Positions 43,119-52,243 are shown, counted from the first letter of the stretch. The stretch: 64,000 bases of DNA from an uncultured Acetatifactor sp. (GCA_910577665.1 CAJTOJ010000002.1:141948-205947), one strand, 5' to 3'. Numbers and translations are program-made. The notes: generated by a model from the sequence alone, not told the origin.

Positions 43119-43745
43119 TTAACGGAATACCAGATGGGACTTGGGATCCTCATCTTCAAATTCAAAGATACATTTCTCATATACATTCAGAATGTGGGTA
43201 TCCAGGTACTTGTCATACCGCTTGTGCTGTCTGCCATAGGTCATATGGACATGACCATGAAGAAAATATTTCGGGCGGTATTTCTCCATCAGCTGCCGGA
43301 ATACCTGGAATCCCTGGTGAGGCAGGTCCCGTCCGTCATTGAGCTGGTATGCCGGGGAATGGGTCACCAGGATATCAATTCCTTTCTTCCGGAACAACTG
43401 GAACCGCAGTTTCTTCACGCGCTGGCGCATCTGCTTTTCTGTATACTGGTGGGCGCCGGGTTTGTAGCGCATGGACCCCCCCAGCCCCAGAATGCGGATT
43501 CCTTTATACACAAAGATCTGGTCCTCTATACAGGTACATCCCTCCGGCGGTATCCTCTCATACTTCACATCATGGTTACCATGCACATATAGCACCGGCA
43601 CCGAGGAAAGCGTCACCAGAAAGGAAAGATAACGGGGATCCAGATCCCCGCAGGATATGATTAGGTCAATTCCCTCCAGATAACTTTTGTCGAAGAAGTC
43701 CCACAGCAATTTGGACTCTTCATCCCCGATGGCCATGATTTTCAT
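43119..43745 (-). CDS. Metallophosphoesterase (calcineurin-like)
   Basis: 208 aa, starting MKIMAIGDEESK. Metal-binding blocks SCGDLDPRYL, HGNHDVKYE, LVTHSPAYQ and FLHGHVHMTY are all present. A variant first block (IGDEES instead of DxH) differs from typical members and may change the metal site. Substrate unknown. It starts 8 nt after the stop of the ParB-like/BMP gene. Confidence 0.85.
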   Translation of the reverse strand: MKIMAIGDEESKLLWDFFDKSYLEGIDLIISCGDLDPRYLSFLVTLSSVPVLYVHGNHDVKYERIPPEGCTCIEDQIFVYKGIRILGLGGSMRYKPGAHQYTEKQMRQRVKKLRFQLFRKKGIDILVTHSPAYQLNDGRDLPHQGFQVFRQLMEKYRPKYFLHGHVHMTYGRQHKRYDKYLDTHILNVYEKCIFEFEDEDPKSHLVFR

Positions 43746-43752
43746 GTGTAAA

Positions 43753-45660
43753 CTACCCTTCTTTCTTTACTCCCTGCTGGTCAATGACCGGGGCTGCCTG
43801 CTCGATCAGATCTTCCTTCTTGGGAATGGAGCCGATGACATTCTCTGCCAGCCAGTCCATTGTCATAATCTCTTCTGGAGCCAGGATCCTGGCCGGATCA
43901 TCTGTCACCACCCCTGTCTGGGAATACAGGATCCCGGAAAAGGGATTGAACTGTTCGGAACAGATGGTGGATTTCAGCAGTTCTACCAGCCGCTTTGTTC
44001 CAATGGGCAGATGCTGGGAGCAGATCACATCGATTACCCCCGCGGACATGCCCCACCAGTAATTGATCGGTTTAACGGTAGCAGAATTGTCATCATATTT
44101 CCAGGTACCGTCCATAATGGTCCTTATCAGCTGGGCATAAAATTTACCCCAATGATACAGGGGCATAGCCAGGTTCCTGGGATTCTCACCTTCTAAGTGA
44201 TAAATTCCAAAAAGGCGGGACCCCTCCTCCGGAATCACCATATCCCTGCCAGAGATACAGGAAGCTCCAGTGGCCTTCACCCGCTCCACAATATCCCCTT
44301 CCTTCATGGTGTACCATTCCAGATAAACTTTCGCCCTTGGATTGATCATCTTGGCTCCCAGGGCAAATGCATTGATATTGGCTATGGAACCGAAGATAGG
44401 GTAGTCCGCGATATAGGCCAGGCAGTTATTCTCCGCCATGGCACCTGCTATGGCACCCATTAGGAATTTCGCCTCATGCATCCTGGAATAATATGTCCTG
44501 ATATACCGGTGGGATGTATTCAGGGAGCAGTTCAGGATCCGCACCTTGGGATTGGCAATGGCTGCCTTCACACTGGCCTGGACAAATGCCGGCGTGGTTG
44601 TAAAGATCAAGTCACAGCCTGCGGCAATGGCATCGGCAATCAACCTGTCTGCATTTTCCGCAGTGCCGTTCTCATAGGCCACAGTAGTGATCTCCTCCGG
44701 AAACGTCTGCTCCAGATAAATCCTGCCAAGCTCATGGGCATAGGTCCAGGCTGAGTTGCCCGGGGTCTTCTCATAGAGGAAAGCCGCCTTCAGCTTGGGG
44801 GAACTTACCGGCAACAGCATGCTCAGAAGGGGTTTTTTCTCCTGACTGGGATTCATCTTAAGGTCAATATCCTGTTCTTCCTGCAGGATCTCGAACTCTT
44901 CCCAGCTCCTGGCCATCAGCTCACTGAGTTCATTGGTGGTCTTCTTTTCCACTGTGTCATAGCCAAACAGGGTGATCAGTGCCAGGAAGGCATCCCCTGG
45001 CGTGATCTTCAGCTTACAGCCACCCCTGGCCCTGTATTCAGCTGTAAAGTTGGTATAAAGCGCGCTAAAGGCCAGAAGATCTTCATCCGTCCACACCTCA
45101 TCAGGCTCCTTCCCCACAGCGGCCTGTAGCTTTGCAAAACTGCCTTCCTGAGAGAACCAGATATAGTTGATGGGCGCCTTCTGGTAAAAGTCCATAAATT
45201 CAAAATAAATTTTGTTCTCTTTCTCCCCGGTGCGCTTGGGTACTATCCGGATCACATTGCCGGGAATGGAGACCACCCCGTAATATTTCATGACACTGAC
45301 CCGCTTATTCCCTTCCAGCACGTAGAATTTGTTCATGTACTCATACGCCTTGATCGGCTCCCGGATCCCTTCTTCCACATGGCTGGTGCTCAGGTTCGCC
45401 CACTTACTGGCAAATTCCGTCCACTCCCCCATGATCGGCATGAAATTGCCTGCAAAGGAATTGCTCCTGCCGTTTGTCCTGGTTCCTACAATCTGATCTG
45501 TGGGAATCTGTACCAGTCCCAGAGGCATCTCATAGTAGGCTCCCTGTTCCGGCATGATGTCATCCAGCACCTGCAGGGTCGGCATCTCCCCCTTGAGCAT
45601 CCGCATCTGGTAATCCTTCTTACCCAGTTTCAACGCTTTTTCATAATCTGTTCTAGCCAT
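43753..45660 (-). CDS. Cytoplasmic ParB-like/BMP (nucleoside-binding protein) fusion
   Basis: 635 aa with GGGAGATAAT before the ATG and no signal peptide. The first about 250 residues include a ParB-N-like motif EGNKRVSVMKYYG and helical segments. From about residue 300 the protein is a BMP/PnrA-type periplasmic-binding fold (KAAFLYEKTPGNSAWTY, GCDLIFTTTPAFVQAS, LAYIADYPIFGSIANINAFALGA). BMP domains normally sit on lipoproteins and bind nucleosides; here the domain must work inside the cell. Third gene after ParA and the basic repeat protein. Confidence 0.8.
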   Translation of the reverse strand: MARTDYEKALKLGKKDYQMRMLKGEMPTLQVLDDIMPEQGAYYEMPLGLVQIPTDQIVGTRTNGRSNSFAGNFMPIMGEWTEFASKWANLSTSHVEEGIREPIKAYEYMNKFYVLEGNKRVSVMKYYGVVSIPGNVIRIVPKRTGEKENKIYFEFMDFYQKAPINYIWFSQEGSFAKLQAAVGKEPDEVWTDEDLLAFSALYTNFTAEYRARGGCKLKITPGDAFLALITLFGYDTVEKKTTNELSELMARSWEEFEILQEEQDIDLKMNPSQEKKPLLSMLLPVSSPKLKAAFLYEKTPGNSAWTYAHELGRIYLEQTFPEEITTVAYENGTAENADRLIADAIAAGCDLIFTTTPAFVQASVKAAIANPKVRILNCSLNTSHRYIRTYYSRMHEAKFLMGAIAGAMAENNCLAYIADYPIFGSIANINAFALGAKMINPRAKVYLEWYTMKEGDIVERVKATGASCISGRDMVIPEEGSRLFGIYHLEGENPRNLAMPLYHWGKFYAQLIRTIMDGTWKYDDNSATVKPINYWWGMSAGVIDVICSQHLPIGTKRLVELLKSTICSEQFNPFSGILYSQTGVVTDDPARILAPEEIMTMDWLAENVIGSIPKKEDLIEQAAPVIDQQGVKKEG

Positions 45661-45700
45661 ATTATCTCCCTAAATCTCAAAATCAGTCTGTGTCTGTCTT

Positions 45701-46111
45701 TTACAGCAAATGTACCGGAAGGGGTTCCCCCACTTTGTATCTCCTGTCTTTGTCCGCCAGACTGTTCTTCTCTGGTATATTTGTCTTTTCGGTTACAGGT
45801 GCTTTGGCGGTTTGAGTCTTCCCTGTGCCGGTCTTTGCATTCTTCCCTGCTTTTGTCCCCGCTGGCTTTGCTTCCGCCCTCCTGGTGGCCTTGGGGTCTG
45901 CTGTCTTGGCTTCCTCTGGCTTTGCCGCCTTGGGGTCTGCTGTCTTGGCTTCCCCTCTCCTGGCTGCCTTTGGATCTGCCTCCTTGGCTTCCCCTGGCTT
46001 TGCCGCCTTGGGGTCTGCTGTCTTGGCTTCCGGCATCTTTCCCTGCTTTTCCTCCCCGGCATTTTCTGCCGATTTTGCTGCCCTTTTGATACTGCCTGCT
46101 CCTACTGGCAT
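45701..46111 (-). CDS. Basic, disordered Lys/Ala/Pro repeat protein (136 aa)
   Basis: ATG 46111 with AAAGGAGG 10 nt upstream; it overlaps the parA-like stop by 10 nt. Residues about 27-90 are imperfect ADPKAAKPGEAK repeats resembling histone H1 tails, and the chain ends in YKVGEPLPVHLL. Two other frames over this low-complexity DNA also look open but lack the terminal motif and the ribosome site. The frame's position after a ParA gene supports a DNA-associated or disordered partner. Function unknown. Confidence 0.65.
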   Translation of the reverse strand: MPVGAGSIKRAAKSAENAGEEKQGKMPEAKTADPKAAKPGEAKEADPKAARRGEAKTADPKAAKPEEAKTADPKATRRAEAKPAGTKAGKNAKTGTGKTQTAKAPVTEKTNIPEKNSLADKDRRYKVGEPLPVHLL

Positions 46112-46893
46112 CTCCTGTCAACCTCCTTTGCCAACTCCATATATTCCCTGGCGCTCCTGGCGCTTTTCCGGTGTGCCATCACAGGCCTGGAATTGTCCTG
46201 TGCCCACTCAATCTCACTGTCCACACGGATCACCGTGTCAAATACCGTCACCTGGTCATATTCCCCCAATACCTCCAGGGTCTGCTTCCCGTAGTTCTTC
46301 CTGGCATCCAGCTTGGTAATGGCCACGCCCAGCAGTTCCAGGCCGGGTGTCAGCTTCTTCACATTCTCCAGGAATTCGAACATATTCGCCACCCCGAACA
46401 GTCCCCAGGGACTGGCCTCCACCGGCAGGATACAGTAGTCCGAGGCGCAGAGGATGTTCATCACCCACCCCCCCAGCGTGGGCGGGGCATCTATGAGAAC
46501 ATAATCATATTTACCGCTTTCTTTGATTTTTGTCAAGCCCCTGGACAGAATCAGTTCTCTCTGCCATTTGGTAAAAAGTTCAAATTCAATACCACTCATC
46601 AGTGTGGAGGAAGGAATCAGATCCAGGTTCTCGTAGGGAGTATGGATACAATACTCCGTAAGGTCCTCCTCTTTCCTGACCGCCGCATAGAGATTCTTCT
46701 CCCCTGCCGCCATCTGCAGTACTGCTTCCTCCGAAAAAAAAGACAGGGACAGATTCAGCTGCATATCCCCATCCACCAGAAGCACCCTCTTTCCCAGCAG
46801 GGAAAGAGAATACCCGATATTTGCACAGGAGGTTGTCTTGCCACTTCCTCCCTTATTGTTGGTAAAGGCTATCGTTATGGTCTTCTTTGCCAT
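46102..46893 (-). CDS. ParA-type ATPase
   Basis: 263 aa; ATG 46893 with GGGAGAG 6 nt upstream, and ATG 46908 is the alternative. The deviant Walker A TNNKGGSGKTT has the signature lysine, with LVDGDMQLNLS and YVLIDAPPTLGG. MinD/ParA ATPases use nucleoid gradients to position plasmids, chromosomes or large protein bodies. Its start lies inside the end of the DeoR gene, so expression may follow the microcompartment operon. Confidence 0.88.
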   Translation of the reverse strand: MAKKTITIAFTNNKGGSGKTTSCANIGYSLSLLGKRVLLVDGDMQLNLSLSFFSEEAVLQMAAGEKNLYAAVRKEEDLTEYCIHTPYENLDLIPSSTLMSGIEFELFTKWQRELILSRGLTKIKESGKYDYVLIDAPPTLGGWVMNILCASDYCILPVEASPWGLFGVANMFEFLENVKKLTPGLELLGVAITKLDARKNYGKQTLEVLGEYDQVTVFDTVIRVDSEIEWAQDNSRPVMAHRKSARSAREYMELAKEVDRRCQ

Positions 46894-47662
46894 CGCATTC
46901 TCTCCCATAGAGACATTTTATTCCCTTCTCTGCAAAATAATTCATCCATTCTGGTCCGGGACACACATCGGTCACCACCATATCAACAGATGCCAACGTG
47001 CAGATCTGGGAAAATGCAACATTGCCGAATTTGGTATAATCCGCCGCCAGGATGCGCTGTTTTGCAGAGCGCAACATGGCCTGTTTCACCTCGGAAAACA
47101 TTTCATTGCCGTCCGTGATTCCCTTCTCCAGGTCAATTCCCTTACAGGAGAGAATCACTTTGTCCGCATTGAAACAACGGATTCCTTCCACTGCTTTGGG
47201 TCCCACCAGGGCTAGGTAATTCTCCCGGAGTGTACCTCCGGTAGATATGACATCCCAGCCGCTTACATCGGACAGTTCCACCAGTACCTCTATGGAATTG
47301 GTGATTACAGACAGCCTTCTCCTGGCTTTCAAGGCCTTCACAATGGCCACGGCTGTGGTACTGGGATCCAGGATAATATGATCCCCCTCCTGCACCAGGC
47401 CGCCAACCAGCTGCGCAATGACCCCTTTTCCCTGCATGTTACGTTTCTTGCGCACAATAAAAGGCATGTCAAAACTGGTATTCTCATTCAAGATGGCACC
47501 ACCATAGCTCTTGGTGGCAAGCCCCTCCCTGTCCAGCCTGTCCAGATCCCTGCGGATGGTCTCTTCGGACACACCAAAAATGGCACTCAGTTCACTGACT
47601 ACCACCTTTTTCTCGTCCTGCAATTTCTCTAAGATCAGATTCCTGCGTTCTACTGCCAGCAC
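46853..47662 (-). CDS. DeoR/GlpR-family transcriptional regulator of the microcompartment locus
   Basis: 269 aa from GTG 47662 (AAGGGAG 8 nt upstream). An N-terminal winged HTH (VVVSELSAIFGVSEETIRRDLDRL) precedes a sugar-phosphate-sensing C-domain (ILDPSTTAVAIVKAL, VISTGGTLRENYLALVG, KGIDLEKGITDGN). DeoR members commonly sense phosphorylated sugars, so fuculose or rhamnulose phosphate is a reasonable inducer. It lies at the 3' end of the microcompartment operon; direct repeats at the operon promoter are candidate sites. Confidence 0.88.
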   Translation of the reverse strand: MLAVERRNLILEKLQDEKKVVVSELSAIFGVSEETIRRDLDRLDREGLATKSYGGAILNENTSFDMPFIVRKKRNMQGKGVIAQLVGGLVQEGDHIILDPSTTAVAIVKALKARRRLSVITNSIEVLVELSDVSGWDVISTGGTLRENYLALVGPKAVEGIRCFNADKVILSCKGIDLEKGITDGNEMFSEVKQAMLRSAKQRILAADYTKFGNVAFSQICTLASVDMVVTDVCPGPEWMNYFAEKGIKCLYGRECDGKEDHNDSLYQQ

Positions 47663-47836
47663 GGATTGGTCTCCCTTCTATGGTAGAACCTCTGGGAGGA
47701 TTTTACCTGTAGACTCCTGTCTGTCCAGGGCATTCTTACATATAGTTTCCTACCTGTAGGCTCCCAAAGCATTCCTGCCCGTTATCCTGCGCCCCAGGGC
47801 GCCTGTATGCCACACCCGCTTACCTGTCTCTCCTGC

Positions 47837-48385
47837 TTACAGGATGGACTTGCAGATCTGCGGATCCGGATGGGCAATCACTGTGGAATCCAGGTACATG
47901 CCTCCTTCTGCCACACTGTCTCTGGCCCGGGCAATGGCTGCCTCCACTGCAGACACCTCCCCGCACAGGAATACATAGGATTTCCCGCACATCCCCTTTG
48001 CAATACGCAGTTCAATCAGTTCCACCTGGGCTGTCTTGGCTGCCACGTCCGCCGCCACAATGATGGCTGCCGCGTCAAAGGTCTCCAGCACCCCCAGGGA
48101 ACTGATATGCTCTATATGGGTGGTTCCATAAATGGCTGGAAAGATACCCTCATGAGGATTCCCCAGCACAAAGCTGTCTATCAGTTGTTCCGGATACCGC
48201 CTCTTCGCCACTGCCACAGCAGCGTCCACCGCACTTAAATCCCCTGTGATCAGGGCGATGTATTTGCCAGGGCATACGGTCTGGGCCTCTATCAGCTCCA
48301 CCGCAGCGGTCTTCACCATATCGTCTGCCGCCGTCACACCGGCAGAAACCGTCTTGAACTCGATCATTCCTAATGCTCTGCTCAT
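47837..48385 (-). CDS. pduT: BMC-T trimer shell protein (tandem BMC domains, PduT-like)
   Basis: 182 aa, two BMC domains in tandem (ALGMIEFKTVSAGVTAADDM and SLGVLETFDAAAIIVAADV, the second from about residue 95). Forms pseudohexameric trimers in the microcompartment shell. PduT carries a pore [4Fe-4S] cluster; Cys residues here (TVCPGKY and GMCGKSYVFLC) make an iron-sulfur site possible but not proven. Lies 11 nt after the PduS-like gene, in keeping with an electron path across the shell. Confidence 0.9.
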   Translation of the reverse strand: MSRALGMIEFKTVSAGVTAADDMVKTAAVELIEAQTVCPGKYIALITGDLSAVDAAVAVAKRRYPEQLIDSFVLGNPHEGIFPAIYGTTHIEHISSLGVLETFDAAAIIVAADVAAKTAQVELIELRIAKGMCGKSYVFLCGEVSAVEAAIARARDSVAEGGMYLDSTVIAHPDPQICKSIL

Positions 48386-48396
48386 TGGCCCATTCC

Positions 48397-49740
48397 CTAC
48401 CTTTCCGCAATTGTAATATACCGGTCAGTGACTTCCTGCACCACGCCGTCCAGGGATGCATGGATCCCCACACTCAGTCCCTTGCCCGGCTGTGCAATAC
48501 ACTCCCCGGCAGACACCTGCTGTCCTTTCTCCACCACGGGAACAGCCGGTGCACCGATATGCTGGCTTAAAGGTATCTTCACCTTGTGAATCAGTTTCTG
48601 TCCCTTCCAGTAGGCATCAGGCATAAGGGGAGCTTCCACATCATACCGGGAAAGCCCCAGACGTGCTGCCAGACGCTTCTCCGGTACTTTCCTGTACTCC
48701 CTGCCTGGCTCCACCGGGGCAGCCTGCACATCGGATGGGATCTTTACCCCGGCCCTGCGCAGCTCCGCCTTGTACTCTGCAATAAGACTTCTGGGAGCAA
48801 GCCCTTGAGGGCAGGAAAAGTTCTCACACAGCCCGCAGGAACTACAGAACATGGTATATAAAAACACATTTGTGTCCTGGAAATCCTGGTTGGCGGCACT
48901 TCGCATAAATCTGTGTGGTTCAATGGGATGTCCCAGACTATGTCTGGGGCAGAGACTGGTGCAGGTCTCACATTGGCAGCAGGAGGACGCCGCCCGCTTT
49001 AAGTCAATGGCAGTATTCCTGTTCTTGCGCTGCACCAGGGTGTGGGACCGTTCCAGAACAATGACGGCATTGGTAGTCTTGGTCACCGGTGCTGTCTCTT
49101 CCATCAGGTTCCCCATCATAGGCCCGCCCACCAGATAGGCCGGATCCTTTGCCGTGATCTCTCCCGCGTAAGCCACCACGTCTTTCAAGGAAGCCCCTAT
49201 GGGTACCCGCACGGTCACAGGGCGTTCCACCTCCCCAACCACGGTCACCAGTTTATCCTGCACCGGGATCTGGTGTTCCACCGCCCGGTACACATTGTAT
49301 ACGGTTTCTACATTGAAGACAGCCACGCCCTCCTCAATGGGAAGTCCCCCTGGACGGATGACTTTTCCAGTGGCCTCATAGACCAGCACCACCTCATCCC
49401 CCATGGGGTATGCTCCCTCCAGCAATTGTACCCGCATATTGGGGTAAGCATCTATATATCTGTCAATAGCCCGCAAAGTGGCCTTATATTCTTTTTTAAT
49501 GCCGATGACAGCCTCATGGGCTCCCACCACCTGGGCAATCCTGTCAAATGTCTCCAGGATCTCTTCCGCATGCTGCTCCAGAAGCTGTCTGTGTAGCTTG
49601 AGGAGTGGTTCGCACTCTGCACAGTTCATCAAGATGGTTTTCGCCCGCTCATCCAGTTTAGCGTAAGTGGGAAATCCCGCCCCGCCTGCGCCCACGATAC
49701 CCTCTCTTTGCAATATCTGCTTCAAAGCCTGCATATCCAT
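48397..49740 (-). CDS. pduS: RnfC/PduS-like iron-sulfur flavoprotein of the microcompartment
   Basis: 447 aa from ATG 49740 (GGGGG 11 nt upstream). An NADH/FMN-binding domain (REGIVGAGGAGFPTYAKL, NCAECEP), an SLBB fold (VTVRVPIGASLKDVV), two ferredoxin clusters (CCQCETCTSLCPR and CSSCGLCENFSCPQ) and a C-terminal biotinyl-like barrel. Probably exchanges electrons between NADH and the shell or lumen redox enzymes, with PduT. Confidence 0.9.
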   Translation of the reverse strand: MDMQALKQILQREGIVGAGGAGFPTYAKLDERAKTILMNCAECEPLLKLHRQLLEQHAEEILETFDRIAQVVGAHEAVIGIKKEYKATLRAIDRYIDAYPNMRVQLLEGAYPMGDEVVLVYEATGKVIRPGGLPIEEGVAVFNVETVYNVYRAVEHQIPVQDKLVTVVGEVERPVTVRVPIGASLKDVVAYAGEITAKDPAYLVGGPMMGNLMEETAPVTKTTNAVIVLERSHTLVQRKNRNTAIDLKRAASSCCQCETCTSLCPRHSLGHPIEPHRFMRSAANQDFQDTNVFLYTMFCSSCGLCENFSCPQGLAPRSLIAEYKAELRRAGVKIPSDVQAAPVEPGREYRKVPEKRLAARLGLSRYDVEAPLMPDAYWKGQKLIHKVKIPLSQHIGAPAVPVVEKGQQVSAGECIAQPGKGLSVGIHASLDGVVQEVTDRYITIAER

Positions 49741-49958
49741 GTATGTATACACCCCCAGTCCGCTTGGCGGATGTGCTGTTTTCTGGCCCTGTTTCCAATT
49801 TATTCCTGTTTTGTCTGCTCCTAAGCATTGTCCGGCTCTGTTCCTGCCAGGACGCGATTCTTATCTGGATACGTATTCCAACTGTATGCCATGCATCTTA
49901 TCCCATGCAGTCTGGTCAGATTCCATTTGGTGTGATTCCCTTGACAGCCAGGCCTGCC

Positions 49959-50231
49959 TCACTCGTCTACAATCCCAACGATTGCAGCATCCACTGGTGC
50001 ACTTTCCATTCCCACCCGGGCGGCACTTCCTGTTGCCACCAGCACAGTCTCCCCGATTCCGGCACCTATATTGTCAATGGCCACAAAACGGGCGGCGCTG
50101 CCTGTGTCCATACAGGAAACAATTCCCCCAGCCATATCGGCCAGCGGTTCAATGATCATGAATTTGTTTCCCACCAGGTTCTCACATTTCCGGGTAGACA
50201 CTATACTTCCCACCACTTTTCCTACTACCAT
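49959..50231 (-). CDS. BMC-P vertex shell protein (EutN/CcmL family)
   Basis: 90 aa, MVVGKVVGSIVSTRKCENLVG, then IDNIGAGIGETVLVATGSAAR and DAAIVGIVDE. These OB-fold pentamers cap shell vertices. GGAGATAGGAGAGAAGCC precedes the ATG, which overlaps the stop of the upstream 64-codon frame by 7 nt. It is the only BMC-P gene in the locus. Confidence 0.93.
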   Translation of the reverse strand: MVVGKVVGSIVSTRKCENLVGNKFMIIEPLADMAGGIVSCMDTGSAARFVAIDNIGAGIGETVLVATGSAARVGMESAPVDAAIVGIVDE

Positions 50232-50419
50232 GGCTTCTCTCCTATCTCCAAAGGGCTGTAGGGATCCGCAGGTCTACCCTTCGTCCTTTGCCCCTCTCTT
50301 TCCCCTGCCGTACCTCTCCTGTCCGCCTTGACCGCCGGATCCTGGATGTACCGGGTGATGCGTCCTAAGATGGCTCTGCCGCCGGAACTGGTACTACGGC
50401 CCCAACCGGCAGCCGCCAT
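50225..50419 (-). CDS. Possible small basic protein in the microcompartment operon (64 aa)
   Basis: The frame fills the gap between pduL and the BMC-P gene and overlaps the latter by 7 nt. It starts MAAAGWGRSTSSGGRAILG and is rich in R, G, E and P, with an amphipathic start (ILGRITRYIQDP). The ribosome site is weak (GAGG, then GGGG next to the ATG). No family recognised; it may be read-through sequence. Confidence 0.35.
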   Translation of the reverse strand: MAAAGWGRSTSSGGRAILGRITRYIQDPAVKADRRGTAGEREGQRTKGRPADPYSPLEIGEKPW

Positions 50420-50435
50420 CCCCGGTACGCCTCTA

Positions 50436-51080
50436 TCATAGGATAATCGTTACCTTATCACCAGTCTTGATATTACTGGCATTGGCCTCATCCGTATCAA
50501 TGTGCATTTCCAGGGTAAAGCTGTCATCCACGCGGATCTTCACCTGGTTAAACACGGTTCCTCTTTCGTTATCTGCCTTCACGGACACGATATCCCCATC
50601 GTGGACTCCAGCTGCCATGGCGTCCCCGGGAGACATGTGGATATGGCGCATTGCAATGATGCAACCCTCTTTGAGGTAAATAACCCCTTTGGGACCCACC
50701 ACTGCAACGGGAGCACTTCCGGCCACATTCCCTGACTCCCTGACGGGTACTGCGATTCCCAGCTTCAAAGCATCTGTAGCCGAAATCTCCAGCTGGGATG
50801 CTTTTCTCACAGGACCTAAGACCCGCACGTTCTCGATCGCACGCAGTTTCAGTCCCACTACAGTAACAGTCTCATTGCAGGCATACTGCCCACCCATCAG
50901 ATCCTTCTTCTTCGTCAGTCTGTAGCCTTCCCCAAAAAGTGTCTCCACATGCTCCTGTGTCAAGTGGATGTGCCTGGCTGACACACCCACTGGCACCTGG
51001 TAACCGTTGCTCTTCTCCTGGATACCGTTCAATGTCTGCAGAACTATCTTCGTGATCCTCTCAACAGTCTGCTGTTCCAT
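50436..51080 (-). CDS. pduL: Phosphate propanoyltransferase PduL
   Basis: 214 aa from ATG 51080 (GGAGGG upstream). An N-terminal amphipathic peptide (MEQQTVERITKIVLQTL) looks like an encapsulation tag. PduL repeats follow with the zinc ligands in SARHIHLTQEHVE and AMRHIHMSPGDA. Converts propionyl-CoA to propionyl phosphate, regenerating CoA inside the compartment; a propionate or acetate kinase would then make ATP. Confidence 0.93.
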   Translation of the reverse strand: MEQQTVERITKIVLQTLNGIQEKSNGYQVPVGVSARHIHLTQEHVETLFGEGYRLTKKKDLMGGQYACNETVTVVGLKLRAIENVRVLGPVRKASQLEISATDALKLGIAVPVRESGNVAGSAPVAVVGPKGVIYLKEGCIIAMRHIHMSPGDAMAAGVHDGDIVSVKADNERGTVFNQVKIRVDDSFTLEMHIDTDEANASNIKTGDKVTIIL

Positions 51081-51135
51081 GTTTCCCTCCATTATATGCC
51101 ATGTTTTCTAAGCTCCGGGAAATCTCCGCCCTCTA

Positions 51136-51411
51136 TCAGGCCTTGGGCAGGATCATCTCCACATCGGTATGAGGACGAGGGATTACATGGGTAGCAACCA
51201 GCTCACCCAGCTTGGCTGCACTGGTGGAACCTGCTTCCACAGAAGACTTCACGGCTCCCACATCACCGCGCACCATCACGGTCACCAGTCCTGAACCGAT
51301 TTTCTCGGTGCCTACCAGTGTTACATTTGCAGCCTTGCACATTGCGTCTGCAGCCTCGATTGCTGCCACCAGACCTCTTGTTTCAACCATTCCCAATGCT
51401 TCCTGTGCCAT
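51136..51411 (-). CDS. pduA: BMC-H shell protein, PduA-like (copy 2)
   Basis: 91 aa, MAQEALGMVETRGLVAAIEA with TLVGTEKIGSGLVTVMVRGD and a C-terminal PRPHTDVEMILPKA. It differs from the gene at 51968 at only about a dozen positions, a recent tandem duplicate. Forms hexagonal shell tiles with a central pore. AGGAGG precedes the ATG. Confidence 0.95.
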   Translation of the reverse strand: MAQEALGMVETRGLVAAIEAADAMCKAANVTLVGTEKIGSGLVTVMVRGDVGAVKSSVEAGSTSAAKLGELVATHVIPRPHTDVEMILPKA

Positions 51412-51517
51412 TCGTTTTTCCTCCTATTATTTACCTGTTTTGTCCCCTGCACTGAGGGTACCTGTCTGGCCGCCGCCCTTTGTCTGGCAGCGGTCCCATC
51501 TCCAGCTATTCCATGGT

Positions 51518-51856
51518 TCAGACTTCCTGGATGGTCCTCTTATCCAGTCCACCCTCGGAATCCTGTCTGTTCATGAACCTGCTTGCGCTTAATTCCACAA
51601 GCTTCATGATTTCCGGGTGAGGATTGGCAATGACGCCACTGGCCACTGGCTTTTTGATCGCCTTTTGTGCCGCGGTCTCTACTGCCTCTGTGACAGACGC
51701 CACATCACCACGCACCACAATCGTTACCAGGCGGCCTCCCAGCTTCCTCTCCCAGGTAGCCAGTTCCACACCGGATGTCTTGCACATAATGTCCAGGGCA
51801 TCCACTGCCGCCACCACACCCGAGATCTCAATAAAGCCTAACGAAGTATTGCTCAT
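51518..51856 (-). CDS. BMC-H shell protein with basic C-terminal extension
   Basis: 112 aa from ATG 51856 (GGAAAGG upstream); the frame upstream to 51946 lacks a ribosome site. BMC domain MSNTSLGFIEISGVVAAVDA, GGRLVTIVVRGDVASV, ASGVIANPHPEIMKL, followed by about 20 residues (RFMNRQDSEGGLDKRTIQEV). The extra tail may bind cargo. Confidence 0.9.
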   Translation of the reverse strand: MSNTSLGFIEISGVVAAVDALDIMCKTSGVELATWERKLGGRLVTIVVRGDVASVTEAVETAAQKAIKKPVASGVIANPHPEIMKLVELSASRFMNRQDSEGGLDKRTIQEV

Positions 51857-51967
51857 CGGTGGGTTCCTTTCCCTTTTTGTATCGCCCAGCCTGCCTTCTG
51901 CCTGCATCCTGCGGCTGTATCCCGGTCCAGTGCCGGTCACGTCCATACACCGTGGTATGCTGCCTTG

Positions 51968-52243
51968 TCAGATCTTCGGCAGAATCTTTTCCACATCAGT
52001 GTGAGGTCTGGGAATCACATGTGCTGCTACCAGCTCCCCAAGCCTGCTGGCTGCCGCGGAACCACTTTCCACGGAAGCTTTCACAGCCCCCACATCGCCG
52101 CGTACCATCACAGTCACCAGTCCGGAACCGATCTTCTCGGTACCCACCAGTGTCACCTCCGCGGACTTGGTCATTGCATCTGCAGCCTCAATTGCGGCTG
52201 TCAGCCCTCTTGTTTCTACCATTCCCAATGCTTCCTGTGCCAT
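51968..52243 (-). CDS. pduA: BMC-H shell protein, PduA-like (copy 1)
   Basis: 91 aa, MAQEALGMVETRGLTAAIEA. AAAGGAG precedes the ATG. Same family and almost the same sequence as the gene at 51136, with substitutions in the loops. Probably the major shell tile for propanediol and propionaldehyde passage. Confidence 0.95.
   Translation of the reverse strand: MAQEALGMVETRGLTAAIEAADAMTKSAEVTLVGTEKIGSGLVTVMVRGDVGAVKASVESGSAAASRLGELVAAHVIPRPHTDVEKILPKI

Noticed and set aside
45630..46121. Two alternative open frames over the basic repeat protein gene
   Set aside because: Both arise from the low-complexity repeat DNA; only the frame ending YKVGEPLPVHLL has a good ribosome site and continues the operon.
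46102..46893. Calling the ParA-like and basic protein genes McdA/McdB
   Set aside because: The ATPase has the canonical signature lysine and I recall similar trios without microcompartments, so this is left as a hypothesis.
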